Assembly (NCBI RefSeq): GCF_026914265.1 | Contig: NC_069130.1 | Coordinates: 16,453,366 to 16,517,365 of the forward strand | DNA from: Mya arenaria | Lineage: Eukaryota > Mollusca > Bivalvia > Myida > Myidae | DNA length: 64,000 nucleotides | Reading direction: 5' to 3' | Shown here: positions 26,025 to 39,400 of the stretch, piece after piece | Layout: each line of letters starts with the position of its first letter | Position numbering within the stretch: the first letter of the stretch is position 1 | Position numbers and translations under genes: made by a program | Notes under the pieces: generated by a model | Database searches by the model: none | Seen by the model: only the letters and a program-made list of their open reading frames with translations | Told to the model about the DNA's origin: nothing

Positions 26025-26171
26025 ACACTTTTCTCACCCTGTGACATATACTATCGATAATTTACTTCGAAAGGACAAGATACCAGATGGTGTCGGGAAC
26101 ATCGGAATTAGATATTTTACTATGTTTGTCATATTTAACCAGTTTAACTATTTAATAACTATACCTATAAG

Positions 26172-26262
26172 TTATTTTGACTCCTTATTTTGACTCCTGA
26201 TTTTGACTCCTAATTTTGACACCTGATTTACACCTGATTTTGACTCCTGGTTTACTCCTGAT
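26172..26262 (+). repeat. Short minisatellite TTTTGACTCCTGA
   Basis: About seven imperfect units of TTTTGACTCCTGA, 11-14 bases each, lie in tandem. The same array is present at 43845-43936 in the other duplication copy, so it predates the duplication. Confidence 0.8.
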
Positions 26263-28004
26263 ATTCTTCCCGCTGTTACAGTATTCCGTGCGTCTCGATT
26301 TGTCATTGTTTGCTGCAGTATATATTAATGAGACAAAGCAATAAGGACCACAGAGTTTTCAGAGTTCAGTTGGGAGAAAGATTTCTTTTATGAATCATAA
26401 TATTCAAAACTTACAATTAGTTAAATGTTTATGTTTAGAATTGATGATAATTATTATTGTATGTATTTAGATAATTAGCCGTAAATAATTCATACACAAA
26501 TCTTATTTTAAGCACACTTTATGTATTTTAAAGTTTTCAGCGTGTATTATTGAACTTCTTATAGTTATTTCAAAGTCGAAAATGAACTAAAACCAAATTG
26601 ATAAAGTACACGGACATTTTAGGTTTGATAAAGTTCACGGTCGTTTACAACCTTCAGTGTATATACTCATTATTTCACTGACTGGTGCTAAAACGAGTTA
26701 TTATAAATTTATTTATTATTTCTATTCTTCAAATTCATTATTGAACATTGCTCCATGTTTGAAAAGACGCATTATAATGGAGTGGCAATGCAAGAATGAA
26801 CGCGTTTTAACAGTTAGACCGACGGAGTCGCCTAAATGATGGGCTCATTTTCATGAATCATGGAAACATGTATTATTACACTAAAATTCAGTCCCGTATT
26901 TTAACAATATATTCGCAATTGACATATAAAGGGCTTTAAGTTTTTGTAAAGGGTGTTCCACTTCTTTTTCGTATCGTATATGTAAAACGTGTTTGTATTC
27001 ATTATACATGGTAAACAGTAACACATAACTGCTTAGCCCATGCCGTTTATTTCGTTTGAACTATTAAGCTTAAGCACACGTGCAATAAAAACGAATAAAG
27101 TGTGTTTTTTGTACAAATGTATCGTATACCTGGGACGATTGCGCGCATCCTATCCGATCATCTTGTTTATCCGCATACATGTAGCTATACTCATGCATAA
27201 ATTCATATAATGACTGTATCCCATTTTGATGTTCACAACCTAAGTCTGTCCAATATTACGTTACAATTTATCCGTGTACAAAATATGTACTAGTTGTAGA
27301 TTATTATTTCAACTATAAATTTAAGACATGTTTATTTAATCCTAGCACTGTTATGTGTGCAAGTTATCCATGCGAATCACAAATCATCTGATGTAAACAT
27401 CAGTTTGTCACTGAAGTCATCTGCGTTTTTATGTTAATGTTAAATACCTTGAGCAAATATTTTGCAATACGAGCTACCCGACACAATATATATAAAAACA
27501 TCAGTTTTCAGTGGTTTGAATAACCCATTGAGATGTAAACTTCATAACACAGTGAACAGCGAGCATTCAGCTTGTTTTGTTATAAGGTGAATGAGTTGAC
27601 TTATATTTCAGGATACTTGTTACATGCACTGGAGCGGCAGTAAATGCGACTGGTGAGGATATTTTGTTAATATTAATTTTATGTTGCAGTAAAGAAATGT
27701 CAAAAACTGACTGAAAATTATTCAATATGATTTGTTTTTACTAACTTCATTGTGTTTGATATTTAAAGATGATACTATGACGAACATGCTAAAATGGTCA
27801 TATTTTTTAACTTTCTTTTTAAGTCTGTGGTCAAACACAACTAAATTCAAATACAAAAATCTGCTGCGGAAGCCTTCCTCATGCAAGGTTCATAGGCGGA
27901 CACGAGTTTGGATGTTTTCAAGGTAAGGTTTAAAAAGTGTTATTTTCGTAGCTCAACCACACGATTTTGTCCTAGCAGTGTTATTTCATTTATATTACGC
28001 TGTT

Positions 28005-28852
28005 ATTATGCTCCCCCTTCGAAGAAGAGGGGTATATTGCTTTGTACATGTCGGTCGGTCGGTCGGTCGGTCAGTCCGTCGGTTAACCAAAGCTTGTCTC
28101 AACAATTCCTAGACGTATGGCCATCAAACTTGACATGAAGGTTGGGCCTTACTAGTTGATGACCACTATTGATTTTAGGGCTTATCAGGTCAAAGGTCAA
28201 GGTCACAGTGACCTTGAATGGTAAATGCTAGTCCGAGTGATGATAACTCCACAATGCCTCCACCCATGTCCCTCATACTTGACTTGGAGATTGGGCCTGA
28301 CCAGTAGATGACCTCTATTGTTTTTGGGGGTCATCAACCCTAAGGTCAAGGTCACAGTGACCTTTAATGGTAAAAGTTTGTCCAAGTGATAACTCCACAA
28401 TTGATTTTAGGAGTCATCGGGTCAAAGGTCAAGTTCACAATGACCTTGAATGCGAAAATGTTTCGAGTGACAACTTGACAATGCATGCGCCCATGGCCCT
28501 CAAACTTTATTTAGAGTTGCGTCTGACCTGTAGATGACCCCTTATGATTTAAGGGTTTTTTAAACGAAAACAGCGTTTCTGTGTGATAACTTGACAATGC
28601 CTGCACCCATGGCCCTCAAACTTGACATTTAGTTTTTTTGGGGCCAGCTGATGACTCCTATGGACTTTGAGGTCATAGAGTCAAAGGTCATGGTCATAAC
28701 ACACTCTATCCTCACACTTTGAATGGTCATAATCATAAAACTGCCTCAACGGCATCATATGTCAGTGACAAATCAGCTGTCATTTCGGTCCATGCATATT
28801 TCATTCAATTGTTCATATAATCCTGACAACATGGCGCTCAGAGGGGCATAAT
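28005..28852 (+). mobile_element. Pearl-like non-autonomous element, short copy
   Basis: The ends resemble each other in inverse, ATTATGCTCCCCC at the left and GGGGCATAAT at the right. After the left end comes a (GGTC)n microsatellite, then tandem units of about 140 bases, each with AAGGTCAAGGTCACAGTGACC. Tetranucleotide repeat plus tandem core recalls bivalve 'pearl' (Helentron-associated) elements. It lies in an intron of galaxin copy 1; copy 2 holds a 2.26 kb version. Confidence 0.6.
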
Positions 28853-28904
28853 GTTTGACAAACATTTCTTGTTATTAATCATATTCTTATTGATGTTCAC
28901 GATG

Positions 28905-29252
<348 letters not shown>

Positions 29253-31162
29253 TCCAGTTTCATATAAAGGAGAATGATGACAGTAAGAATTATTCCGGTT
29301 TCACTATAACACTCAAGATGATTACAAAATCAAAATAATTGACTAGTCTTCTTTCCAAGAAATATAGCACGAATCCCTACATCAAAACTTATAATTTGCA
29401 ATACCTTTTATAAAGGAATTAAACTTAAACGACTATTCGGACTTCTCCCGGTGCAATATTAGAAAAATGTTATTTTAAATAAATATATATACACCCATTT
29501 TGGCTTACTTAAGACGTGATTTTAATTGCAACTAATAGGATGCTGTCGTGGTGATAAGGAGCGGTTGTACAAACGCAGATTGCAAGAGTGTTGCAATTGT
29601 GTCGTGGTCGATCGCAAGGTTGGTACGGCTCAGGTGTGCCGCGGAACAGAACTGGTGGATAGGAATGCCGGAATACATAGATTACGTCAATGCACAGGAC
29701 CAAACGGACAAGAAGCAGAATATGACCCAAGCAGTTATGTTTGCTGCACACAAACCGGTAGGCTGTAATATTAATATCCTGTTCTCGATCCAGTTAAATG
29801 CACTTACTTGAATATTTATTAATACTGCTATTTTGATGTGTGTGCATTGTATTTCTATGACGTTTGTGTTGTTGGGTGTCTCTCATAAAGTTTGTGTTAC
29901 GTCTTTGTAGTCACTGTAATTTCCGTTTTATTATTAATAGCTGTATCACCATCACAGTTACTCTTGTTTTCAACCAAACGGCAAAAGCAAACCAAATGAA
30001 GTGTCTTATTGTTATTGAAGGGATTACACAATGATCTTCTTACTGTTCATTTCAGGTCTTATAATAGCAAAACCGGGACCAGGGCAATACTTATGTCACG
30101 ATGATGGCATATATAATTCATATCTTATGCAACTGATACGTCTAAAGAATGGCTCTCACATTGTTGTCCAGCAAGGCATCAACTTATGTGGGAGTGGTAA
30201 GCATTCTTAAATATACGGCTGAGGCAGGAGTTTTGTATCTGAGGGATGAAACTTCTCGGGAAGGGGAGGCAATTTTGAACGTTGTTCTAAAATTAAATAT
30301 ATGTGTATAAAGTGTAGTTAGGGGAATTTGATGATCCACCTACAATAAAGCATGAAGTTTGAAATGGAACAGTTTGGTGTTTTATTTTCAACTTTTACTC
30401 TGATTTTGATAATGACAATTTTAGTATGTGGGTTGGGCTAGGCATAGAGTGGTACGTTATAAATGTATTTCAACTTCAATTATCGAATAGTTTTATTCAC
30501 AAAAATGTTCCAATAGGGATCACTGGAGTATGTCATAAATGGTTTTATGTATTTTGTAATTTAATAAAAACAAATATATCAATAAGTTTTTTTTTTCAAA
30601 TGTTAAGCCAAAAGATACTCGTACATGTTGTGAACTTTCCTTTATCTACATATATTCTTAATGGTCCAATGCAAAACAATATTTAATGATTAGCATTCCA
30701 TCTGATTGCAGCTTTTATCACAACGCAAAGTCCATTTTATTACATCTACTGCTGTGACGGTGTTGTTCCTCAATTTGAAAAGAGCAAATGGAATACTATG
30801 GAATGTTGTGGGACAAAGACAAGCCAAACATGCTGCAACAACACTATTTTCAACGGTGATCAGAGATGTTGTCAAGGACGTAAGAATTACGTAGTGTTTA
30901 TATTTCAATTTAACATTAATTAAGTTTATTTTATGCTTTCTGGTGGTTTATAGAGAATTATCAGTGATATAACTACAGTGAAAATATCAATTTGATAATG
31001 TTCACTGTTTTGAAATTCAAGCCCGCTCTCAGTTCAAAGTCAAACATCAGCGCACAGCGGGTTTGGACCCAATTTCTACGACGTCATTTCCGCGTTTTTC
31101 AAATATTGTGTATTGAAATGCCTTTTTAATCCAATTATTATAATAAAAAATAGTGTTTGTGT

Positions 31163-31276
31163 CAGTGTAAGATAGCAATATATCTAACATCGTGAACACC
31201 AAAATTAAGTACGTCAGTGGCAACGTCACTCGTGAACTATATATTTTGATGATCACTTGGTCACGATCTTACACTG
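31163..31276. mobile_element. MITE with CAGTGTAAGAT ends (copy 1)
   Basis: The ends are CAGTGTAAGAT and ATCTTACACTG, separated by about 90 bases. The same insertion is at 56475-56596 in the other copy. A related element with longer ends is at 61050-61197. Confidence 0.6.
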
Positions 31277-33387
31277 AAACAAGCTAGTATCCCCTATTCA
31301 TATTTCAGAATTATTGACGTTATACATTCATTTGTAATACTTGTACACAGGGTCTGTGTCAAGTGTTATCCAGTCACAAATATACAACGAAATTAAGCTC
31401 CGTAGGCAAACAATAATAAATAAACCCTATTTAGAGGCATAAGCTATGGGTCCAAACGACAAAAGCGTAAACACAAACACACCATACATGCATCTACATG
31501 ACTTCATCAAAACATGTACACGATTTTATCGCTGCCTTAGATGGCACAAAGCCTGAGTATCCCCCTAGCAAAAGTACGTTTTGGGCTTTTTGTCTCGGAC
31601 ATTACAGTACAGTAGACATAAAAAGAAAAAGTGACAGCAAACTTCTGAAAAATATCATGAAGGAGGGAAGGCTTGACTTTTGTCTGTAAAATTAAATAAT
31701 GTTTATCATCAATTTGTATCTTCGTTTATATCCAATCGTGAATGCACTTTACGTATATTTCTATATTCATCGCTATAACAAGTACTATAACAAGTATTCA
31801 TCGCATTTGTTCCACGTATATTTTAACATAAAGGAAAGCGAAACACATGGGCGATTTGTTTTCACTCTAGTCGTCAAGATTTGTAAAAAAAACGATGTTA
31901 AAAGAGAGGGCAATAAAAGCGACTTAGATTTAGGGTCGGTCGTCACAAGTCCTCGAATTTAGGATCCGGAGAAAAAACTAAGTTAAATATATCGGCCGTT
32001 TGAGAGGAATATTACACAATGGTATGCATTATTAAACGTATAACAAGATAACAGGTATATAAATTGCATCGCGTTTAACAATTGAATGCTTTCAGATACA
32101 CCTTACATTCTGAAGGCCGAAGAATGTTGTGAAAACAAGGTCATCAACAGATCAAAGGAGCTGTGTTGCAAAAACAATATTGTGACAAAGACGCATCCTT
32201 CCCACTACGGATGTTGCAACATTAACCGTGCATGGACAACCTACAATGAGTTTGATCCTCCTGAAGTAAGTACATTTTAATGAAGGCTTGCAGTAAAATT
32301 TAAATACCCAACTCCATTATCTAGTCGTTTCACCGTTTGTGTTATTAAAAATATCCGATGATCAACTGATCGAACGGATTATTAATACAATGCAAATGAC
32401 AGACAAGCCGACATGGAGCAACCAAATGTATAACTAAGACATTTTAGAGACAGATTGTTTGTGGGTTCCCAGCTTCATCAATACACAACAAACCTATTGT
32501 TTGCCATTGTTTAAGTGGCACATTTTTTGCAGAAAAATGTTTCTTGAAAGGAACTGTTTTATTTCTTCGTTTATGTGATTTAGTTGTCTAATGTAAGTAT
32601 GCAACCGTTTGAAATGTTAGTAATAGTACGTTCTTGGTTGCTGGGGTTATTTAAAAAGTTTAACTGTAATGGTTTTTTCATACTGTATGTTTAAAACAAA
32701 AAACTATTTTCATTACAGGAGTGTCTTTTGACACATATAAGAAAAACATTGCGTAACAATCCGACAAAAACAGGAAGTAGGTCGGGAGGGAATCAAATCG
32801 CAGAAAGTGTAACTACAGAGAGAAGCCCATTAGAAGAATGTCCGTTCACAGAATGTTTTGATAGGGAACAGAACAACGTTCAACTTGCAAAAAGTTTTTT
32901 GGTATGGAATAAATAAACGATGTAAAATCGGTTTATTTGCGTTTTGGCTACTTAAAATAATAATTTCTAACATAAAAAATCGGGATCTTGCTTTCAGTTA
33001 AATAATTAAATTATGAGAAATGAAATATGATTGTTTGTCTCGGATTTTCTTTTTCAAAATTCAAGAAATGTTCACAGTTGTATTTCTTTTTATAAGATAT
33101 TTAAAGTCGAGTTATTTGAGAAGAATAAGAATGGTAAACATATTCCAACATGTGTTTTATTGTTCTTACAGACTTGGACCTTTTTCTTGACGACGTAAAT
33201 TTTACGGATGATGGATCAAATATTAACGTAACAATTATCCAGCCGGATGAATTTGTCAACAAGAAAGTCACAATATTTTTGCCATACATATGTCCATGCC
33301 TCGACAGTGGCCATGTGTACACGTTATTTACAAACAGGGGATGGGTTCGAAATTTGACAATAGACGGAAACCTTGAATTCACAATCT

Positions 33388-33722
33388 GTAAAGCAAAGCT
33401 GTACATACTGGTGTATTGTGTACCTTAAGGTGCTCATTGTAAAGTAAAGCTGTACATACTGGTGTATTGTGTACCTTAAGGTGCTCATTGTAAAGCAAAG
33501 CTGTACATACTGGTGTATTGTGTACCTTAAGGTGCGCATTGTAAAGCAAAGCTGTACATACTGGTGTATTGTGTACCTTAAGGTACTCATTGTGAAGCAA
33601 AGCTGTACATACTGGTGTATTGTGTACCTTAAGGTGCTCATTGTAAAGTAAAGCTGTACATACTGGTGTATTGTGTACCTTAAGGTGCGCATTGTAAAGC
33701 AAAGCTGTACATTCTGGTGTAA
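33388..33722 (+). repeat. 51-bp tandem repeat replacing the galaxin copy 1 C-terminus
   Basis: About six and a half units of 51 bases contain AAGCTGTACATACTGGTGTA and TTGTGTACCTTAAGGTGC. Units are almost identical, so the array is young. It begins within the last galaxin exon, after the codons for LEFT. Its 17-codon periodicity creates spurious frames on both strands (up to 140 codons on the minus strand). Confidence 0.93.
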
Positions 33723-33850
33723 ATCCAAGATTTGAAGCTGAAACATGTCACATTAATCTTGACCTTTTGACAATGGACAACGAGATCTTTCGTCACACCT
33801 ATTCTTTTTGAAATGACGCGAATGAATACATATAAATACAAATATTTTAC

Positions 33851-34462
33851 CGACTACATAGATTTTAGCTTCCACAGTCATGTTCCGGTATATTCCAACG
33901 ACAGTGCACATGATATCTAGGAGATGGAACGCATCAGTTGGTCTGATAGATGAATTCAAACCAAATTGTTTCGGAAACCTTCTTTCTGAACCAAATATAT
34001 TTTGTCCGATTTTAAACATGACATTGATATCGTTATAATCTTCGTCTGTATCGCAGAATACTTTTTCAAGTGTATCTTCTGCATTGAAAACGATGCAGTC
34101 TCTGCATGTAGAAATGATGGTCAACGGACCAATTATCGGCTTACCTGAACATATCATAAATTATAAAATATAAATCAAATCAAACACACTAGGATTCACA
34201 TGTAGAAAACAGCAACCCTATTTTTCAAAAGTAAAGCTTAAGTGTTAAATTTTGAAAAATGTTTAATTAAAGTAACGACTTATTCAAAAGTGCTCGTATC
34301 AATTACAAAACAGTTTTATACAAATATTTACAAAGCAATAAAAAGTGCAATTAAGTATCATTAAACGTGCAAACATCAAATAAATATGTTATAAGAAAAT
34401 ATATAAAACATACCAAAACCTTCGCAATACCTTATAAAATATGCCAGTATCCAGATATGCAT
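33851..34462 (-). CDS. Secreted Ig-like protein, first two exons (partial)
   Basis: Exon 1 (34462-34414) encodes MHIWILAYFIRYCEGF, a plausible signal peptide, and ends at a GTATGT donor. Exon 2 (34144-33851) follows a TTCAG acceptor in matching phase and encodes about 98 residues ending EAKIYVV, before a GTAAAA donor. The exon resembles a divergent immunoglobulin domain: an early Cys, a DxxxxMCTVVG block like the F strand, and a TVEAKIYVV G-strand-like end. No later exon is found downstream, where the galaxin gene lies on the opposite strand. The gene may be truncated by the 51-bp satellite region or continue far away. The other duplication copy has no equivalent after 58.8 kb. The Ig assignment is an inference. 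Confidence 0.5.
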
Positions 34463-36475
34463 TTTGAAATATGTTCATAGTCCTGTTCAGTATTAATATA
34501 ATATCTTCCTTCTTTCAATAGGACGAACATTGATCATGCGGTAATTGACATTAAAACACATTTTATTCATCACATGCCTGACTTACATTTAAAACATTAG
34601 TTGTGAGAAATAGCTTTACATTTCATCGATTCATTGACGATAACATTTGTTGGTGATCCCATTAACACATGACTGAAAATCAAATATTGATATACTAATC
34701 GCCGTTTGCATGAGGTTCTTTATTTCAATTGATATTGGAGTAAGCTGGCCTATTTTACAGTCATATAAGACACAAAAAATAATATTTTAATATTATTTTC
34801 GGTATAATGTCGACATTAACATTTTCAAAAAACAATTTCAGTTGTGGTAGCTGCCTTGTTTTCCATAATGGGCATGCTATATCCCTAGTATCTCGTTAAA
34901 AAACTCGATTCGTCAACGTATTCAGTAGACTATATAACATCATTTCAGCATCCAAATATAATTCAATTGGAAATAAAATTATTTAACGTTTCCCTTTCCA
35001 TGCCCTTATCTATGAGCGATCGTAAAATTACAGAAAAACTACTGTATGGTAGTTTTTGTATGTATTTTCCTATTTGTGTTGCTCTAGTTACACCAAGCCT
35101 TTAAAGCAAAATAGATTTGTCCACTGGACTTACAATCACAGTGTCAAGAGCTCGATCCCATGTCTGCCTATGACGTTCCATGACATTCAAAATGGGTCTT
35201 TTGTCTCATTCCACTTATTGTTACATGTGTAAAGTAGCCAGTGACTTGCGAATGGTAAGAACAAAAATAAATACGGTTAATGACATACAGGAATGGTCTA
35301 TACATATGACCGTCTGATAATAACCCCAACCGTGCTTGACCGACATGACACCGAAAACAAAGAACATTTAATACAATAAACCGTGTATATGTAGATTATA
35401 GTGAAAATAATTTAAGCTTTGTTCTAGAAAATGTGATGACTACTTTAAACTAAAAATCATTCTTATAATCGATTGACCGTGGAAATTCATTTACATTGGT
35501 AGACATTGTACTCAACCTTGAAATGGTCCACCAGAAACCGCTACAATTATTAAAACATCAGGTTTAGTGAATACTCCTACACACACGAGATAACATTCTG
35601 TTCTGCCCTTTGAAGCATTTAACTAAAGGCCGGGATGAGGTTTGTAATGACGAATATCAGGAAATGGGAGGCGAATATTGCTTTCCACTAAAGTTAATAA
35701 TGTCCCAACTGCAGACTGTTTTGACTAATCACCCACATTTGATAAATAAACATGTGGTTAACAAGCTTTTAAACATGCTCCTTTCTCAAACTCTGTTTGC
35801 GGCTGTTATGTTTAACCTTATAAGCAATTTCAAGTTGTTTGCATTTGAAGAGAGTTGCCGTAGTGTTTGTTTATTAAATAAAGTTGGTTAGGTCATATCA
35901 ACATATTAATTACACATCAAGAGCTTGAGAACAAAGGTTTGAAGACGGAGTACTTATCATAGTTTCATAACCTCTGGGCCCGTTTACAGAACGAGTTAGG
36001 ACCTGTTTCAGAACAAGTGATTTTTACTAGTATCAACTTAATTCTTAGGGCCCGTTTCAGAATAAGTTATGTTTACAACCAATTACTGGTTTCTTGAGGC
36101 AAATTTTCAGAGCGAGTTTGCTTTACTGCAATCAACCGATTTCTTCCATGATTTAGATTTGCTGTTCATCTCCAATCATCAAACATGAATAGTTTCTTAT
36201 TGAAGTGAGAACTCTCATTCAGTGCCCTAGATTTAACAGTTAAAAACGCCAGACCAAACGCCTTATAGTACATTTTGATGATCATTCCAAGGCGGTACCC
36301 AACTTGCATAGTCATGTTATACTGTTTGATACAAAAATGGATAAAAACAGTTCTCATTCTGAATCACTTGGGCTTATACCTTGTGCATCTAAATATGGTT
36401 TATATTTGAAATCCAGGTTTGTAATTGTAGTTTTCATCATATTATTCACCACATTCATTAAACACTGCTCTATAT
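34463..36475. other. Intergenic region between the Ig-like exons and gene B
   Basis: I see no gene here. The 93-codon plus-strand frame at 35610-35891 has no domain I recognise. A short tandem repeat lies near 36.0 kb. Confidence 0.5.
35983..36150 (+). repeat. Diverged 49-bp tandem repeat
   Basis: About three and a half units of 49 bases are visible, each starting near GCCCGTTTCAGAAnnAGTT. Units are well diverged, which suggests an old array. Confidence 0.55.
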
Positions 36476-39400
36476 TTAACAGCAATTGCAGTAATGTGCA
36501 GCTCTTGCTTTAGTAGCTGCTGGAATCAAATATAACACGATTGCATTAAAGTAGTCTTGTAAAACTACGCCCAAAAATATAAAACAGGCCATAAAGGTTT
36601 CGGCATTAAACGTGGGCAATAATCGAACGGCGGTAAGACAAAACAAAACAAGGCATATTAAAGCAAGACTTCCTCCAATAACTTTAGCTGCGGGTATTTG
36701 AAGGCACCTTACAATACACCTGAATTGATCATCTGTGTATTCGCGCCGGATTTGACACCATACCCCTGGAATAGTAATAGCCATTTTATAATATTGGCGA
36801 ATTATTTACATTTTTTCCATTCCTGATTATTCGAAGGCACAATGACAGTGCCAGCTACATATACATCCATTTTTAACGAATATGTGATTTTGTCGTTGAA
36901 ACCCTTTTAAAATAAGGCGATAAAAGTAGTTCAGGCTGTTAGCATAATAAATTAGATAAGTCAATAATAGGTGATGATGTCATGGTAGCAACTTAAGAAA
37001 ATGGAAAACCAAAACGAATCGGACACGCTAAAACATTATGAAGCTTACTTTCACAGGACTCCCATCTAAAGGGCAATGTTGCGAACATTGAGTCCACACG
37101 TTTGTTTCGAAGTGCAGTACGCATGTGCAGGACACACAGCTCTATTTTCTCAAGCTCACTCCATCCAAAAATTGATTGAGCAACGCAATTCAGCAACACT
37201 TTTAATTGTCTGTAAATTAAATAACAAATGAACGGTGTAATAATTGTTTTAAACATAAAGTAATATGGAAAATAATAATTTCGCATGATGTTGGCTGATC
37301 CTTCAGAATAAAATACTCGATATTCTATACGACAATGTCCGAACATTGATTTGGCTCGTCAGAAATTTCAAATGGTGAGCTTGGCCTTTATTCCACTCGA
37401 CATTTAAAATCTCACATTCCATTGCTCCAGCTTGCGTATCATACGGCTAGCATTTCAACTTTGTCGTTTCTAATGGTGAATGAAAAGCCAACTAGACATT
37501 CGAAATTTGACTCTAGAGCGAACTGTCGACCTTATTGACGAGCCTGCTTAATATTTGGACTTAGAATGATTTAGTCGAGCTGATTAAAGAACTGTCTTGT
37601 CATTCTGTATTTGGTATTTAAAAATTATGTCTATTGAATTTAATGTTAATATCGATATACCAATTTCACACCGCCTTATGCTTAACAATTTTATATATTG
37701 ACAGCAGTTTTCAAATATCTCACTGTCGACTGAAATGATTCTATACCCTACACGTGAGTCATTTGATAACGTATTTGTTCCGAAGTAATAATACAATTGA
37801 TTATTTAAAAAAAATCAACAGTATATTGTTGTGAATAGCTCTAGAAGCCATCTTACGTGCACATTTCTTTTATATCTGTTTGTTGAACGATCCAGGTTAA
37901 CATTGTAATATATCCAATCGGCTTGCATGCTGACTTCTGGAAAGCTTCTTCGATATTCTGGACAGTGGAACAAATCTTTTCTGGCGCAAGGCTTCCTTCA
38001 ATGTTATGTTAGTCATATTCAGACTTAAAAGGGTCGATTGTATCAATGTTAACACATAAACAATAAATATTTTCATACCACTTCTTCATTTGGATACAAT
38101 TACTTTTTCTAAATTTCAGAAAACTATCACCATACAAATGTAAACTTTTTATTTACATCTGTGTTGTTATGCCTTTAGTTCCAACACTTGTAACACTTGC
38201 GGTTGTACTTGTCTACATTTTACGCATGTGCCTTTGTTGTGTGTGCTGTATCCTTATGTGAGTGTGCTTGTCTAAACTATACCAATGTGGTCTAAACTAT
38301 ACCTTGTGTTCATCGTACCAATGCGATTGTGCTTGTCTACACTATACACATGTGCTTGTGCATTGTGTACCTTATCACCTAATGATTTTTTGTTCCGTAC
38401 ATTGTCCTTATCTGACTGTGCTCTTTGCATTTTGTTACAGTGTGCATGTGTCTTGTGTACTTCAGGCCTTTGTGACAGTATCGTATGTATTGCACCCGTA
38501 AGAAGTGGTGTCATGTGTACCTTGTCCCTATGTACTTCCGCCTTGCCTAGTTTGTCTCCGTGCCAATGTGTCTTTTGTACTTGGGCCATGTCCCCATGTA
38601 AATTTGACAGGTGTACATTGTCCATGTTCTTGCCTTTTGCAATCTGTAGTTATGTGTTTGTGCTTTTTGTACTTTGTCTCCATGCAAGTTTGCCTTTTGG
38701 TTCTTTGCCCCTGTGTATTTTTATGTTATGTACTTTGCCCCCGATTAGATGCGATTTGTGTACATTGTCCCCATGTGTTTGTTTCTTCTGCTATTTGTAG
38801 CCCATCCTATTGTGCTAGTTTATTGTGTTCTTTGTTACTATGTACTAGTTCATTGTGTTCTTTGTTACTATATGCATGTGTCTTGGGTACTATGTTCCTA
38901 TATGCTTGTGTCTTGAGTACTTTGTTCATATATACTGGTGTCTTGGGTACTTTGTTCCTATATGCTTGTGTCTTGGGTACTTTGTTCCTATATGCTTGTG
39001 TCTTGGGTACTTTGTTCCTATATGCTTGTGTCTTGAGTACTTTGTTCATATATGCGATTGTCTTGGGTACTTTGTTCCTATATGCTTGTGTCTTGGGTAC
39101 TTTGTTCCTATATGCTTGTGTCTTGGGTACTTTGTTCCTATATGCTTGTGTCTTGGGTACTTTGTTCCTATATGCTTGTGTCTTGAGTACTTTGTTCCTA
39201 TATGCTTGTGTCTTGGGTACTTTGTTCCTATATGCTTGTGTCTTGAGTACTTTGTTCCTATATGCTTGTGTCTTGTGTGCTTTGTTCATATATGCTTGTG
39301 CTTTTAGTACACTTTTCATATATACTTGTGTCTTGGGTACTTTGTTCCTATATGCTTGTGCCTTTGGTACTTTATGCCTATATGCTTGTGTCTTTGTACT

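Larger units (their letters stand above)
25633..26046 (+). mobile_element. Miniature LTR retrotransposon (TRIM), looks whole, non-coding
   Basis: Two 142-bp LTRs (25633-25774 and 25905-26046) start TGTCAC, end GTGACA and differ at about one base, so the insertion is young. The 130-bp interior begins with a primer-binding site, TGGCGCCCAATGTGGGGC, complementary to the tRNA-Lys 3' end with one mismatch. It ends in a purine-rich GCGGGGAAGT before the second LTR. TATA flanks both sides as a target duplication. The other copy of the duplication shows the empty site, with a single TATA, near 43.72 kb. There is no gene inside, so it must be moved by another element. Each LTR contains a tRNA-like sequence. 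Confidence 0.88.

Noticed and set aside
28203-28400. Frames repeated in the pearl-like core (also 52188-52821)
   Set aside because: They derive from the tandem core units with GGTCACAGTGACC and show no conserved protein signal.
31498-31962. Small frames shared by both galaxin introns (also near 56829-57266)
   Set aside because: They are similar only because of the duplication. Differences are mostly amino-acid changing, and no splice sites tie them to the gene.
33324-33746. 140-codon minus-strand frame with a 17-residue repeat
   Set aside because: It is a by-product of the 51-bp tandem array.
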